A DNA stretch of 64,000 nucleotides from JAKAQB01 sp027320105 (GCA_027320105.1 DAHVMA010000079.1:15750-79749); one strand, 5' to 3'; numbered from the stretch's first letter, positions 49,324 to 58,041 are shown. Notes: generated from the letters alone by a model not told the origin. A program made the numbers and translations.

Positions 49324-50802
49324 CTAACGGTCCACGTCCCCGAGGACCGGGTCGATGGTGGAGACGATGGCGATCGTGTCGGCGATCAGCGCCCCGCGTG
49401 CCATCGGCGCCAGACCCTGCAGGTTGGCGAAGCTGGCGGCGCGCATGTGCAGCCGGTACGGGCGAGAGGTGCCGTCGGAGACGATGTAGCAGCCACCCTC
49501 GCCGCGCGGCGTCTCGACCGGGACGTAGGCCTCCCCCGGAGGCACCCGGAACCCCTCGGTGTAGAGCTTGAAGTGGTGGATGAGGGCTTCCATCGACTCG
49601 TCGATGCGGTTGCGGGGTGGCGGGGTGACCTTCTTGTCCTGCGTCCTATAGTCGCCTGCCGGCATCCGGTCACAGACCTGGCGGCAGATGCGGATGGATT
49701 CGCGGATCTCGTTGAACCGGATCGCGAACCGGTCCCAACAGTCGCCGACCTCGCCGACGATCACGTCGAAGTCCACCTCGTCGTAGGCGAGGTAGGGCTC
49801 GTCCCTGCGGAGGTCCCGCGGGATGCCCGTCGAGCGCAGTAGCGGCCCGGTGAGGCCCAGGGAGACGGCTTCCTCTGCGGTGAGCGGCCCGACGTTCTGC
49901 AGCCGGCGCTGCAGGATCGGCTGGCCTGTGAGCAGGTCGTCGTACTCGTCCATCCGCCGGCTCATCATGTCGCAGAGGGCGATCACGTCGTCCCGCCACC
50001 CGTCGGGCAGGTCGGCGGCGACGCCGCCGGGGCGGATGAAGTTGTGGTTCATCCGCAGCCCGGTCACCTTCTCGAAGAGCTGCAGCACCACCTCCCGCTC
50101 GCGCCAGCCGTAGACGAGCATGTTGATGGCGCCGATGTCGGCGCCGTTGGTGGCCAGCCACAGCATGTGCGAGCTGATCCGGTTGAGCTCGCAGAGCAGC
50201 ATCCGGATCCACGTGGCGCGCGGCGGCACCTCGACACCCAGGAGCTTCTCGACGGTGAGGCTGAAGGTCACCTCGTTGAAGAACGGCGACAGGTAGTCCA
50301 TGCGGGTGACGTTGGTGGAGCCCTGGTGGTACATGAGCTCCTCGCCGGTCTTCTCCATCCCGGTGTGGAGGTAACCGATCACCGGCTTGGATCGCAGGAC
50401 AGTCTCGCCCTCGAGCTCGACCATGATGCGCAGCACCCCGTGGGTGGAGGGGTGGGAGGGGCCGAGGTTGAGGATCATCGTCTCGTCGGTCGGCACCTCG
50501 AGGTCCACGTCGGCGAGCTCGACGCCGGCGCCCCCGCCTTCGGGGAGGCGGAGCACGGCGCCCAGCTCGCGTTGGAGCTCCGAGAGCGACTGGCGGCCCC
50601 GGTCGTGCAGCTCCTGCGAGCCCTCGCAGGTCCGGTCCTGCAGGAGCCGGTTGACGGCCTCTCCCCCGGGGCCGGACCGGCCGAGGACGCGGTCGATGAG
50701 GCCGTGCCGGCGGGCGGCCAGCGCCCTGTCGGGGGTGGTCCCTTCGCTCGTGTGCTCGAGCTCCTCGCTCGTGTGCTCGAGCTCCTCGCTCGACTTGGTC
50801 AT
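49324..50802 (-). CDS. nuoD: NADH-quinone oxidoreductase subunit D
   Basis: Hydrogenase-like 49-kDa subunit lining the quinone site. Core motifs: NLGPSHPSTHGVLRIMVELE, GYLHTGMEKTGEELMYHQGS, RMDYLSPFFNEVTFSLTVEK, RPGGVAADLPDGW, DVDFDVIVGEVGD-type region and the C-terminal IADTIAIVSTIDPVLGDVDR. The first 85 residues precede homology and begin with a duplicated segment (SSEELEHTSEELEHTSEG), coded by a 21-bp tandem repeat at 50751-50792. The ATG at 50802 has AGAGCGACG upstream, 40 bp from nuoC. Confidence 0.96.
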   Translation of the reverse strand: MTKSSEELEHTSEELEHTSEGTTPDRALAARRHGLIDRVLGRSGPGGEAVNRLLQDRTCEGSQELHDRGRQSLSELQRELGAVLRLPEGGGAGVELADVDLEVPTDETMILNLGPSHPSTHGVLRIMVELEGETVLRSKPVIGYLHTGMEKTGEELMYHQGSTNVTRMDYLSPFFNEVTFSLTVEKLLGVEVPPRATWIRMLLCELNRISSHMLWLATNGADIGAINMLVYGWREREVVLQLFEKVTGLRMNHNFIRPGGVAADLPDGWRDDVIALCDMMSRRMDEYDDLLTGQPILQRRLQNVGPLTAEEAVSLGLTGPLLRSTGIPRDLRRDEPYLAYDEVDFDVIVGEVGDCWDRFAIRFNEIRESIRICRQVCDRMPAGDYRTQDKKVTPPPRNRIDESMEALIHHFKLYTEGFRVPPGEAYVPVETPRGEGGCYIVSDGTSRPYRLHMRAASFANLQGLAPMARGALIADTIAIVSTIDPVLGDVDR

Positions 50803-50842
50803 GTCTCGTCGCTCTCGTCGTCGCTTGGTGGGGCGGATGGGG

Positions 50843-51409
50843 TCAGCGCCGGTCCGGTGACTCCTTGAACTGCACGGGCACGCGCCCGGTCGGGTAGTCC
50901 TTGCGCAGCGGGTGGCCCTCCCAGTCCTCGGGCATGAGGATCCGGCTCGGATCTGGATGTCCTTCGAACCGGATGCCGAACATGTCGTAGGTCTCCCGCT
51001 CGTGAGCCTCGGCGCCGGCCCACAGGTCGAACAGTGTCGGCACCCACGGATCGCCACCGGGCACCTGGCAGCGGACCCGCAGCCGCCGGCGGTCACGGAT
51101 GCGCCACAGCTCGACCACCACCTCGAACCGCTCGGGGCCGACCCCGGCCGGCAGGGCTCGCCCGGGATGCGTCAGGTAGTCGACACCCGTCAACCCGACG
51201 AACAGGTCGTAGCCGTCGCCACGCAACCCCTCCAAGAGGGCGTGGTAGCGGTCGCGGTCGGTGTGGACGACACGGGAGCCGAGGCTGTCGACCATCGGGC
51301 AGCCGTGGACATCCTCCAGCACGGCGACCGCACCCGGGGGCGCCGTCGCCCCGCCCTCACCCGCCTCGTCGTCGTGGCCCGCCGGCCTGGCCTGGTCCGC
51401 GTCGCTCAT
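50843..51409 (-). CDS. nuoC: NADH-quinone oxidoreductase subunit C
   Basis: 30-kDa peripheral subunit, 188 residues. Homology starts near residue 45 (SRVVHTDRDRYHALLEGLRG), with DLFVGLTGVDYL, FEVVVELWRIRDRRRLRVRC, and the signature ERETYDMFGIRFEGHPDPSR followed by LMPEDWEGHPLRKDYPTG. The first 30 residues are acidic/Ala-rich. The ATG overlaps the nuoB stop by 4 bp. Confidence 0.96.
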   Translation of the reverse strand: MSDADQARPAGHDDEAGEGGATAPPGAVAVLEDVHGCPMVDSLGSRVVHTDRDRYHALLEGLRGDGYDLFVGLTGVDYLTHPGRALPAGVGPERFEVVVELWRIRDRRRLRVRCQVPGGDPWVPTLFDLWAGAEAHERETYDMFGIRFEGHPDPSRILMPEDWEGHPLRKDYPTGRVPVQFKESPDRR

Positions 51410-51981
51410 GCGCCGGTCGGGGACAGCCCGGTCGGGACGCGCGCCGGGGTGGTGGGGAGGCGCTGCGGCTGCGGGAGCTCGGCCACCCGGATGCGGGCCC
51501 CCTCACCGGGCCGGCGGGTGATCTCGCCGACACGGATCTGCTGGTGGAGCGTGAGGATGCCGTGGATGAGGGTCTGGGGACCGGGCGGGCATCCCGGCAC
51601 GTACACATCGACCGGGACGATCTGGTCGACGCCCTGCACCAGCGCGTAGTTGTTGAACATCCCTCCGGTGCTGGCGCACACACCCATCGAGATGACCCAC
51701 TTTGGTTCCATCATCTGGTCGTAGACCTCCCGCAGCACCGGGGCCATCTTCTGACTGAGCCGGCCGGCGACGATCATCAGGTCCGCCTGGCGGGGCGACG
51801 CCCGGAACACCTCCATCCCGAAGCGGGCGAGGTCGTAGTTGGCGGCGCCGGTGGCCATCATCTCGATCGCGCAGCAGGCGAGGCCGAAGTTGGCACCCCA
51901 GGAGCTGGCCGCCCGCGCCCACTTGACGGCACCCTCCAACGTGCCCGAGAGGAAGTTGTGTTGCAGGCTCTCCAGGCCCAT
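51406..51981 (-). CDS. nuoB: NADH-quinone oxidoreductase subunit B
   Basis: Carries cluster N2, the last iron-sulfur centre before quinone. Ligands are all visible in the 191-residue product: the tandem cysteines in GLACCAIEMMATGAANYDLA, GVCASTGGMFNNYALVQG and YVPGCPPGPQTLIHGILTL. MRFGMEVFRASPRQADLMIV-type and VAGRLSQKMAPVLREVYDQM segments are normal. Start is 2 bp after the nuoA stop. Confidence 0.97.
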   Translation of the reverse strand: MGLESLQHNFLSGTLEGAVKWARAASSWGANFGLACCAIEMMATGAANYDLARFGMEVFRASPRQADLMIVAGRLSQKMAPVLREVYDQMMEPKWVISMGVCASTGGMFNNYALVQGVDQIVPVDVYVPGCPPGPQTLIHGILTLHQQIRVGEITRRPGEGARIRVAELPQPQRLPTTPARVPTGLSPTGA

Positions 51982-51983
51982 CG

Positions 51984-52568
51984 CTACTCCTCTCCCCTCG
52001 GGGCACCGACCGGCTGCGCCCAGCTGGGGGCGCCCTCCCCGGGCCCCGGCACGCCGTTGCCGGCTCGCCCGCCGCCTTCCTCGCCGGCGTCGCCCTCGAC
52101 GGGTCGCAGCCCCGGGCCCTCGACTGCGACCTGCAACGGGCGCGGCACCCGGCGGACGGTGGCGGTGGTCGTGCGTGTGAGGTCAGGCTCAGGCCGGTTG
52201 CGGAACCGCTGGGTCGGCCCCCAGTCGAGGGCGCCGTTGGAGACCAGGTAGGCGAAGGACACGAAGACGATGCCGACGAAGGTGGCCATCTCTGCCAGGC
52301 CGAAGCTCGACAGCTGGTGGTACATGACCGCCCACGGATAGAGGAACACGACCTCGATGTCGAAGATGATGAAGATCATGGCGACGAGGTAGAAGCGGAC
52401 GGGGAAGCGCGCCGCCGGCTCGCGCCTGGGGGCGATGCCCGACTCGTACGGGCCGTCCTTGGCTGCGGTCGGGCGCTTGGGGCCGAGGAGGCCTGAGGCG
52501 AGGAAGGACCCGGCGGCGAACAGCGCAGCCAGCACCAGCAGCAGGAGGATCGGGAGGTACTGGACCAT
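51984..52568 (-). CDS. nuoA: NADH-quinone oxidoreductase subunit A
   Basis: First gene of the operon; a three-helix membrane subunit near the quinone site. The 194-residue product has MVQYLPILLLLVLAALFAAG, KDGPYESGIAPRREPAARFP, VRFYLVAMIFIIFDIEVVFL, YPWAV and MATFVGIVFVSFAYLVSNGA. Homology ends near residue 120; the remaining 75 residues are a hydrophilic Pro/Gly/Arg tail, longer than usual. AGAAGGAAG lies 7 nt before the ATG. The 141-bp upstream gap contains GTAGAAACTAC, a small palindrome that could be an operator or part of the promoter. Confidence 0.95.
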   Translation of the reverse strand: MVQYLPILLLLVLAALFAAGSFLASGLLGPKRPTAAKDGPYESGIAPRREPAARFPVRFYLVAMIFIIFDIEVVFLYPWAVMYHQLSSFGLAEMATFVGIVFVSFAYLVSNGALDWGPTQRFRNRPEPDLTRTTTATVRRVPRPLQVAVEGPGLRPVEGDAGEEGGGRAGNGVPGPGEGAPSWAQPVGAPRGEE

Positions 52569-52709
52569 CGCTGGCTTCCTTCTGGGACGTGGTCAGGATG
52601 GGGGCGGCTGTAGTTTCTACGCCGTGGGGCGGTCGGCACGCCAGCCTGGTCACGGTTCCGCCACCTGGTCGCGCTTCGCCGGCCGGCTGCCGGCCAGCCT
52701 ATCCATGGG

Positions 52710-53045
52710 TCAGTTGCAGTGCGGGCCGGCCGGGCGCTGGCCCGTCGTGTCGATCCCCGGTGGCGGCCCGAAGATCCGCCGCCGGGAGGCAGTCCCCAGG
52801 TAATCCGATGCCGAGGTGACCACACCGACGAGCGCGGCGGCGAAGACGCCCACCACGCCTTGCTCGAGGAAGCGCCGGCGGGTGGTTGCAGCCGTGGGGG
52901 TGGTGTCGCCCCCGTGCTCGTCGCTGCCCGCCGGAGCGCCGGCCCGGCCCGCCCACAGCGCACGCAGCGCCACCACCACGATGACGGCGGCGGCGAGCCC
53001 GCCGCCGACCACGATGCCAAGGACGTCCCAAGGACCGAACACCAC
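52710..53045 (-). CDS. Small two-helix membrane protein upstream of nuoA
   Basis: I do not recognise this 111-residue protein. It has one N-terminal hydrophobic helix (VLGIVVGGGLAAAVIVVVAL), a polar linker (AGAPAGSDEHGGDTTPTAAT), then TTRRRFLEQGVVGVFAAALV, a Tat-like twin-arginine stretch leading into a second helix, and a short tail ending PAGPHCN. The arrangement resembles the N-terminal part of Rieske-type quinol oxidase subunits, but no iron-sulfur domain follows. GTG at 53045 (or 53042) is assumed; no ribosome binding site is clear. It points toward nuoA and could be co-transcribed. Confidence 0.6.
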   Translation of the reverse strand: MVFGPWDVLGIVVGGGLAAAVIVVVALRALWAGRAGAPAGSDEHGGDTTPTAATTRRRFLEQGVVGVFAAALVGVVTSASDYLGTASRRRIFGPPPGIDTTGQRPAGPHCN

Positions 53046-53144
53046 GGTTGCCCAGCATGTCCCCCCGCGCCGCCAGGAGCCACTCACCCGGCGATCTCCG
53101 AGGCCTGACGTCGCGCGCCCTGCCGGCCGTAGCCCCCGCTCGCA

Positions 53145-53150
53145 TAGATT
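53145..53150 (+). promoter_or_regulatory. Leaderless-type -10 box for the MenJ-like gene
   Basis: TAGATT ends 6 nt before the GTG start at 53157 and there is no Shine-Dalgarno between them. Confidence 0.5.
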
Positions 53151-53156
53151 CGCCGT

Positions 53157-54446
53157 GTGCCGGTGATCGAGCAGCACCAGGGTCCCCGCCGCTGCGACGT
53201 GCTCGTCATCGGCGGCGGTCCGTCGGGAGCGTCGTGCGCGTACTGGCTGGCGAGCGCCGGCCACGACGTCGTCCTCGTGGAGCGGAAGGGCTACCCGCGT
53301 GAGAAGACCTGCGGGGACGCCCTGACCCCCCGGTCTGTGCGCCAGCTGGAGGAGATGGGCCTCGGGGGTGAGCTGGCGGCGGCAGGCCACCGCTACGCCG
53401 GCCTGCGCAGCCACGCCTTCGGCCGCACGCTGGAGCTCGAGTGGCCGGGCCATCCGGACCTGCCCGGTTACGGGTACGTCATCACCCGCAAGGACCTCGA
53501 CGCTCTGGTCGCCCGGCGGGCGGGGAAGGCAGGGACAGCGGTGTGGGAGCATGCCGAAGCGGGCCAACCGGTGCTCGAGGGTGGGCTCCTGCGCGGTGCG
53601 TGGGTCACCCGCAAGGACGCATCAGGGTCGGCGCCCGTCGAGGTGAGGGCCCGCTACGTGGTCGTCGCCGACGGGGCCAACTCCCGCTTCGGCCGTGCCC
53701 TCGGGACGGCGCGCAACCGGCGTTACCCGCTGGGCATGGCCATCCGGGGCTACTACGAGTCACCGATGCACGCCGAGTCCTGGATCGACAGCTGGCTCGA
53801 CATCCGCGACAGGGCAGGCAACGCGCTCCCCGGCTACGGCTGGATCTTCCCCGTGGGCGACGGCCGGGTGAATGTCGGCGTCGGCCTGCTGTCGACCTTC
53901 AACCAGTGGAAGGCCGTCAACACCACCCACCTCATGGAGAGCTTCGTCGAGCTCGCTCCCGAGCAGTGGGACCTGCGGCCGGGGACGGCCTGCGGGCCGG
54001 CCACCGGCGGTCGCCTGCCGATGGGCCTGTCCGTGGGACCTCACGTGGGGCCCACCTACCTGGTCGCCGGCGACGCCGGCGGCACGATCAACCCGTTCAA
54101 CGGTGAGGGGATCGCCTACGCCTACGAGACAGGGCGAATGGCCGCCGACGCCGTCCACCTGGCGCTGGCCAGCGGGGACGGGATGGCGCTGCGCACCTAC
54201 CAGGACGCGCTCCGGGACCGCTACGGGCTGTACTTCCGGGTGGCCCGGGCGTTCGTGCACGTGATCGGCCATCCCGAGCTGATGCGGGCCATGGTGAGCA
54301 CCGGCATGCGCAACCGGACCCTCATGGAGTGGGTGCTGCGGATCATGGCGAACATCCTGCGCCCCGACGAGCTCGGCCCGGCCGAAGCGGCGTACCGGGC
54401 GCTGGCGTCGCTCGCGCGGGTGGTGCCGACGAGCTCCGCCGCCTGA
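53157..54446 (+). CDS. Geranylgeranyl-reductase-family flavoprotein, MenJ-like
   Basis: FAD-dependent reductase of the family that hydrogenates isoprenoid chains. In mycobacteria MenJ saturates one isoprene unit of menaquinone. The 429-residue product has the Rossmann start CDVLVIGGGPSGASCAYWLA, VERKGYPREKTCGDALTP, YGYVITRKDLDALVARRA, VVADGANSRFGRALGTAR, GYGWIFPVGDGRVNVGVGLL and the second FAD motif VAGDAGGTINPFNGEGIAYA. Such genes lie beside nuo in Streptomyces, so action on the respiratory quinone pool is a good guess; archaeal-type lipid reductase is the alternative. Divergent from the nuo side. Confidence 0.85.
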   Translation: MPVIEQHQGPRRCDVLVIGGGPSGASCAYWLASAGHDVVLVERKGYPREKTCGDALTPRSVRQLEEMGLGGELAAAGHRYAGLRSHAFGRTLELEWPGHPDLPGYGYVITRKDLDALVARRAGKAGTAVWEHAEAGQPVLEGGLLRGAWVTRKDASGSAPVEVRARYVVVADGANSRFGRALGTARNRRYPLGMAIRGYYESPMHAESWIDSWLDIRDRAGNALPGYGWIFPVGDGRVNVGVGLLSTFNQWKAVNTTHLMESFVELAPEQWDLRPGTACGPATGGRLPMGLSVGPHVGPTYLVAGDAGGTINPFNGEGIAYAYETGRMAADAVHLALASGDGMALRTYQDALRDRYGLYFRVARAFVHVIGHPELMRAMVSTGMRNRTLMEWVLRIMANILRPDELGPAEAAYRALASLARVVPTSSAA

Positions 54447-54523
54447 CGAGCCCGCCCGCCACAACGCCCGCCGCAACGCCCGCCCAAGGCCGCCCCGGCG
54501 CCCCCGAGCCCCCGACGACCGCC

Positions 54524-55786
54524 CTACCCCCGCGCCAGGTCCTCCGCCACCTCCCCCACCGCCGAGACGACCCGGTCGAGGTCCTCGTCGCTGTGTGCCA
54601 GCCCCGGGAACAGGATCTCGTAGGCGCCCGGCGCCAGCGCCACGCCCCGCGACAGCAACCCGTGCATGAAGCCGGGGAACAACCCCGTCTCCGCCGACGC
54701 CCTCGCCCCGGCGTACGACGTCACCGGCACGGGCCCGAAGAACACGCCGACCAGCGTGCCGGCCACCGGCACCTGGGCCTCCACCCCGGCCGCCGCCAGC
54801 GCCGAGGCCAGCCCGGAGGCGAATCGTCCCACCCTCTCCGCCAGCGCCCGGTAGGCACCGGGGTCGAGCAGCGACAACGCCGCCAGGCCCGCTGCGGTCG
54901 CCAGCGGGTTCCCCGAGAGCGTCCCCGCCTGGTACACCGGCCCCCCCGGCGCCAGCGACGACATGACGTCGCGCCGCCCGCCGAACGCCGCCAGCGGCAG
55001 CCCGCCACCGATCACCTTGCCGAAGCACCACAGGTCCGGCGTGACGCCGTACCACGCCGAGGCCCCCCCGGGAGCGAGGCGGAACCCGGTGATCACCTCG
55101 TCGAAGACGAGCAGCGCCCCGACCCGATCGCACGCCTCCCGGAGGCCGGCGAGGAAGCCGGGGGCGGGCGGGACCAGCCCCATGTTGGCGGCGACGGGCT
55201 CGACGATCACGCATGCGACGTCGGAGCCCAATGAAGGCACGACGTTGTAGGGCGCCACCATCGTCTCGGCCACCGCCGCAGGAGGTACGCCAGCCGACGC
55301 AGGCAGCCCCAGGGTGGCCACGCCGCTGCCCCCGCCGGCGAGCAGCCCGTCGGAGTGCCCGTGGTAGCAGCCCTCGAACACAACTACGCGGTCGCGCCCG
55401 GTGGCGCCCCGGGCAAGGCGGACGGCGGACATGCACGCCTCTGTGCCGCTGCTCACGAGTCGCACCTGCTCGCAGCCGGGGACGCGGGAGGCGATGACCT
55501 CGGCGAGCAGCACCTCCCGCTCGGTCGGCGCCCCGAAGGTGGTGCCCTCCCCGGCCGCCTTCCTTATGGCCTCGATGACCACCGGGTGGGCGTGGCCGAG
55601 GATCGCCGCCCCGTAGGACTGGACCATGTCGAGGTACCGCCGGCCCTCGACGTCCCATACGTAGGCGCCCGAGCCCCGAGCCACGAAGTAGGGCGTGCCG
55701 CCCACGGCGCGAAAGGCACGCACCGGCGAGTTGACACCCCCCGGCGTGACGGCCAGCGCCCTGGACCAGAGCGAGGCGTTATCCAC
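54524..55786 (-). CDS. hemL: Glutamate-1-semialdehyde 2,1-aminomutase
   Basis: PLP enzyme forming 5-aminolevulinate from glutamate-1-semialdehyde, the second C5-pathway step after HemA. The 420-residue product has LAVTPGGVNSPVRAFRAVGG, RGSGAYVWDVEGRRYLDMVQ, SSGTEACMSAVRLARGATGR, GCYHGHSDGLL, VFDEVITGFRLAPGGA and the PLP lysine in CFGKVIGGGLPLAAFGG. The GTG at 55786 overlaps the hemB stop by 8 bp. It is the last gene of the cluster. Confidence 0.97.
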   Translation of the reverse strand: MDNASLWSRALAVTPGGVNSPVRAFRAVGGTPYFVARGSGAYVWDVEGRRYLDMVQSYGAAILGHAHPVVIEAIRKAAGEGTTFGAPTEREVLLAEVIASRVPGCEQVRLVSSGTEACMSAVRLARGATGRDRVVVFEGCYHGHSDGLLAGGGSGVATLGLPASAGVPPAAVAETMVAPYNVVPSLGSDVACVIVEPVAANMGLVPPAPGFLAGLREACDRVGALLVFDEVITGFRLAPGGASAWYGVTPDLWCFGKVIGGGLPLAAFGGRRDVMSSLAPGGPVYQAGTLSGNPLATAAGLAALSLLDPGAYRALAERVGRFASGLASALAAAGVEAQVPVAGTLVGVFFGPVPVTSYAGARASAETGLFPGFMHGLLSRGVALAPGAYEILFPGLAHSDEDLDRVVSAVGEVAEDLARG

Positions 55787-56762
55787 GCAGCCACTCCGCT
55801 GCGTCGCCGGCGAAGTAGGTGAGGACCAGGTCGGCGCCGGCGCGCTTGATGGCCAGCAGCTGCTCGAGGGCCACGGCGTCGCCGTCAACCCAGCCCCGCT
55901 CCCCGGCGGCCTTGATCATGGCGTACTCGCCGCTCACGTGGTATGCGGCGAGCGGGACGTCGTGGCGCCGGCGGACCTCGCTGATCACGTCGAGGTAGGT
56001 GACCGCCGGCTTGACCATCACCAGGTCGGCGCCCTCCTGCACGTCGAGGGCAACCTCCCGCAGCGCCTCCCGCAGGTTGCGGACGTCCTGCTGGTAGGCG
56101 CGCCGGTCACCCCCGCCGGCGATGGTCACGTCGACGGCGTCCCGGAACGGGCCGTACAGCGCGGAGGCGAACTTGGCGGCGTAGGCCATGATCGCCACGT
56201 CGGCGCGCCCGGCGCCGTCGAGGGCGCCGCGGATGGCGGCCACCTGACCGTCCATCATCCCCGACGGGGCGACGACGTCGGCGCCGGCGGCCGCCTGGGC
56301 AAGGGCGGCCCGGGCGTACAGCTCGAGGGTGGCGTCGTTGTCGACCTCGCCCCGGGCGTCGAGCACCCCGCAGTGGCCGTGGTCGGTGTACTCGTCGAGG
56401 CACAGGTCGGCGACGAGAGCGAGGCGGTCGCCGACCTCCTCCCGCAGGCGCCGGAGGGCGACCGCCACGATGCCGTCGGGGTCCCAGGCACCGCTGCCGT
56501 GGGGGTCCTTGCGAGCCGGCACGCCGAAGAGCACGACCCCCCGGATGCCGAGGCCGGCGAGCCGGACGACCTCCTTGGCGAGCGACTCGACGGTGTGCTG
56601 GACGACGCCGGGGAGCGACGCGACGGGCTGCGGCTCGTCGACGCCCTCCCGCACGAACAGCGGGGCGATCAGGTCCTCGACCTGCAGGTGCGTCTCGGCG
56701 ACGAGCTCGCGCAGGGCCGGTGTCCGCCGCAGGCGGCGCAGGCGGGTGTCGGGATAGGGCAT
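55779..56762 (-). CDS. hemB: Porphobilinogen synthase (ALA dehydratase)
   Basis: Condenses two 5-aminolevulinates to porphobilinogen. The 327-residue product has RLRRLRRTPALRELVAETHL, DLIAPLFVREGVDE, CLDEYTDHGHCGVLDARGEV (metal-site region where the usual Cys set is reduced to single Cys residues in CLDEYT and GHCG), APSGMMDGQVAAIRGALD, MAYAAKFASALYGPFRDAVD with the first active Lys, and DLVMVKPAVTYLDVISEVRR with the Schiff-base Lys. A 140-bp gap separates it from hemD. Confidence 0.97.
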   Translation of the reverse strand: MPYPDTRLRRLRRTPALRELVAETHLQVEDLIAPLFVREGVDEPQPVASLPGVVQHTVESLAKEVVRLAGLGIRGVVLFGVPARKDPHGSGAWDPDGIVAVALRRLREEVGDRLALVADLCLDEYTDHGHCGVLDARGEVDNDATLELYARAALAQAAAGADVVAPSGMMDGQVAAIRGALDGAGRADVAIMAYAAKFASALYGPFRDAVDVTIAGGGDRRAYQQDVRNLREALREVALDVQEGADLVMVKPAVTYLDVISEVRRRHDVPLAAYHVSGEYAMIKAAGERGWVDGDAVALEQLLAIKRAGADLVLTYFAGDAAEWLRG

Positions 56763-56901
56763 GCGGAGAAAGGCCTCCCGGGACGGCGGCTCACGCCCGG
56801 CGACGGCTGCGGCCGGGCCCCGACAACGTACCGCCCGCCCCCGGCCGTGCCCTCCTCAACCGCGATGGAGCCGGACGCAGTCGAGCGACGGCCCGCTGCC
56901 A

Positions 56902-58041
56902 TCACGCCAGCACAGCGCTGAGGGCGTCGACCAGCCCGGGGATCGTGTGCTCGCCGGCGACCACGGTCACCTCGATGCCCGCCTGGCGGGCGGTCTCGGC
57001 CGTGACCGGCCCGATGCAGGCGACGACGGGCGGGACGTGGGCGGTGCCGGCGAGGGCAACGTAGTTGGTGACGGTGGACGATGCGGTGAAGCAGACGGCG
57101 TCGGCGGCCGCGGCCGCCTCGAGGGCGCCGGGAGGCGGGTCGGCCCGCACCGTCCGGTAAGCCTCGACCACGTCGACGCGCCAGCCGGCCGCCCGCAGGC
57201 CTTCGGGGAGGACGGAGCGGGCGGCGGCGGCGGCGGGGACGAGCGCGTGGCGGGGTGGCGATGTGGCGAGGAGCGCGGCGAGCAGTGACTCGGCCACGTG
57301 CTTGTCGGGTAACAGGTCGGCGAGGAGGCGGTAGCGGGCGAGGGCCTCGGCGGTCGAGGGTCCGATGGCGGCGATGCGGGTGCCGGCCCACGCCCGGCTG
57401 TCTGGGATCAGGTCGCAGAAGCGGGGGACGGCGTTGGCGGAGGTGAAGATCACCCAGTCGTAGCGGCGGGTGGCGGCCGCGGCGAGGGCGGCGCCGCCGT
57501 CGGCCGGCCCGGTGATGGCGATGGCAGGCAGCTCGACGGGGTGGGCGCCCAGTGCCCGGAGGCGGGCCGAGAGGGCCGAGGCCTGCCCGCTGGCGCGGGT
57601 GACGACGACCGACCGCCCGAAGAGCGGGCGCCGGGTGTACCAGGCGAGGTCGACGCCGGCGACGGCACCGGCGTAGGCCGGGGCGGCGACGGCGGGGGTG
57701 ACGCCCGGTACGACCTCGAAGGCGACGCCGGCGCCCTGCAGGGCGATGGCCTCCTCCCCACCCCGCCCCGGCACGAACGGGTCGCCGCCCTCCAGGCGAA
57801 CCACTTCCCGCCCGGCGCGGCCGTGCTCGACGAGGAGGGCGTTGATCTGGTCCTGGGGCATGGTGCCCCCGGCTCGCCTGCCGACGTCGATGCGCAGCGC
57901 GCCGGGAGGGGCGAGCTCGAGCAGCGACGCGTCCAAGAGCGGGTCATGGACGACGACGTCGGCGCGGGCGAGCAGCTCGGCGGCGCGCACGGTGAGCAGG
58001 CCGGGGTCGCCCGGGCCAGCGCCGACGAGGTAGACGGTCAC
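56902..58041 (-). CDS. hemD: Uroporphyrinogen-III synthase fused to a truncated SUMT (CobA) domain
   Basis: HemD closes hydroxymethylbilane to uroporphyrinogen III; SUMT methylates it toward sirohaem/cobalamin. In this 379-residue product the SUMT part starts normally (VTVYLVGAGPGDPGLLTVRA, LEGGDPFVPGRGGEEAIALQ, VPGVTPAVAAPAYAG) but jumps at residue 126 straight to VAGVDLAWYTRRPLFGRSVV, the linker that normally follows the complete SUMT domain. About 110-120 residues (GIPVTHRG onward, with the second SAM-binding lobe) are missing in frame. The HemD half is intact (ALGAHPVELPAIAITGPADG, YDWVIFTSANAVPRF, AIGPSTAEALARY). GTG overlaps the hemC stop by 4 bp. Confidence 0.92.
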   Translation of the reverse strand: MTVYLVGAGPGDPGLLTVRAAELLARADVVVHDPLLDASLLELAPPGALRIDVGRRAGGTMPQDQINALLVEHGRAGREVVRLEGGDPFVPGRGGEEAIALQGAGVAFEVVPGVTPAVAAPAYAGAVAGVDLAWYTRRPLFGRSVVVTRASGQASALSARLRALGAHPVELPAIAITGPADGGAALAAAATRRYDWVIFTSANAVPRFCDLIPDSRAWAGTRIAAIGPSTAEALARYRLLADLLPDKHVAESLLAALLATSPPRHALVPAAAAARSVLPEGLRAAGWRVDVVEAYRTVRADPPPGALEAAAAADAVCFTASSTVTNYVALAGTAHVPPVVACIGPVTAETARQAGIEVTVVAGEHTIPGLVDALSAVLA

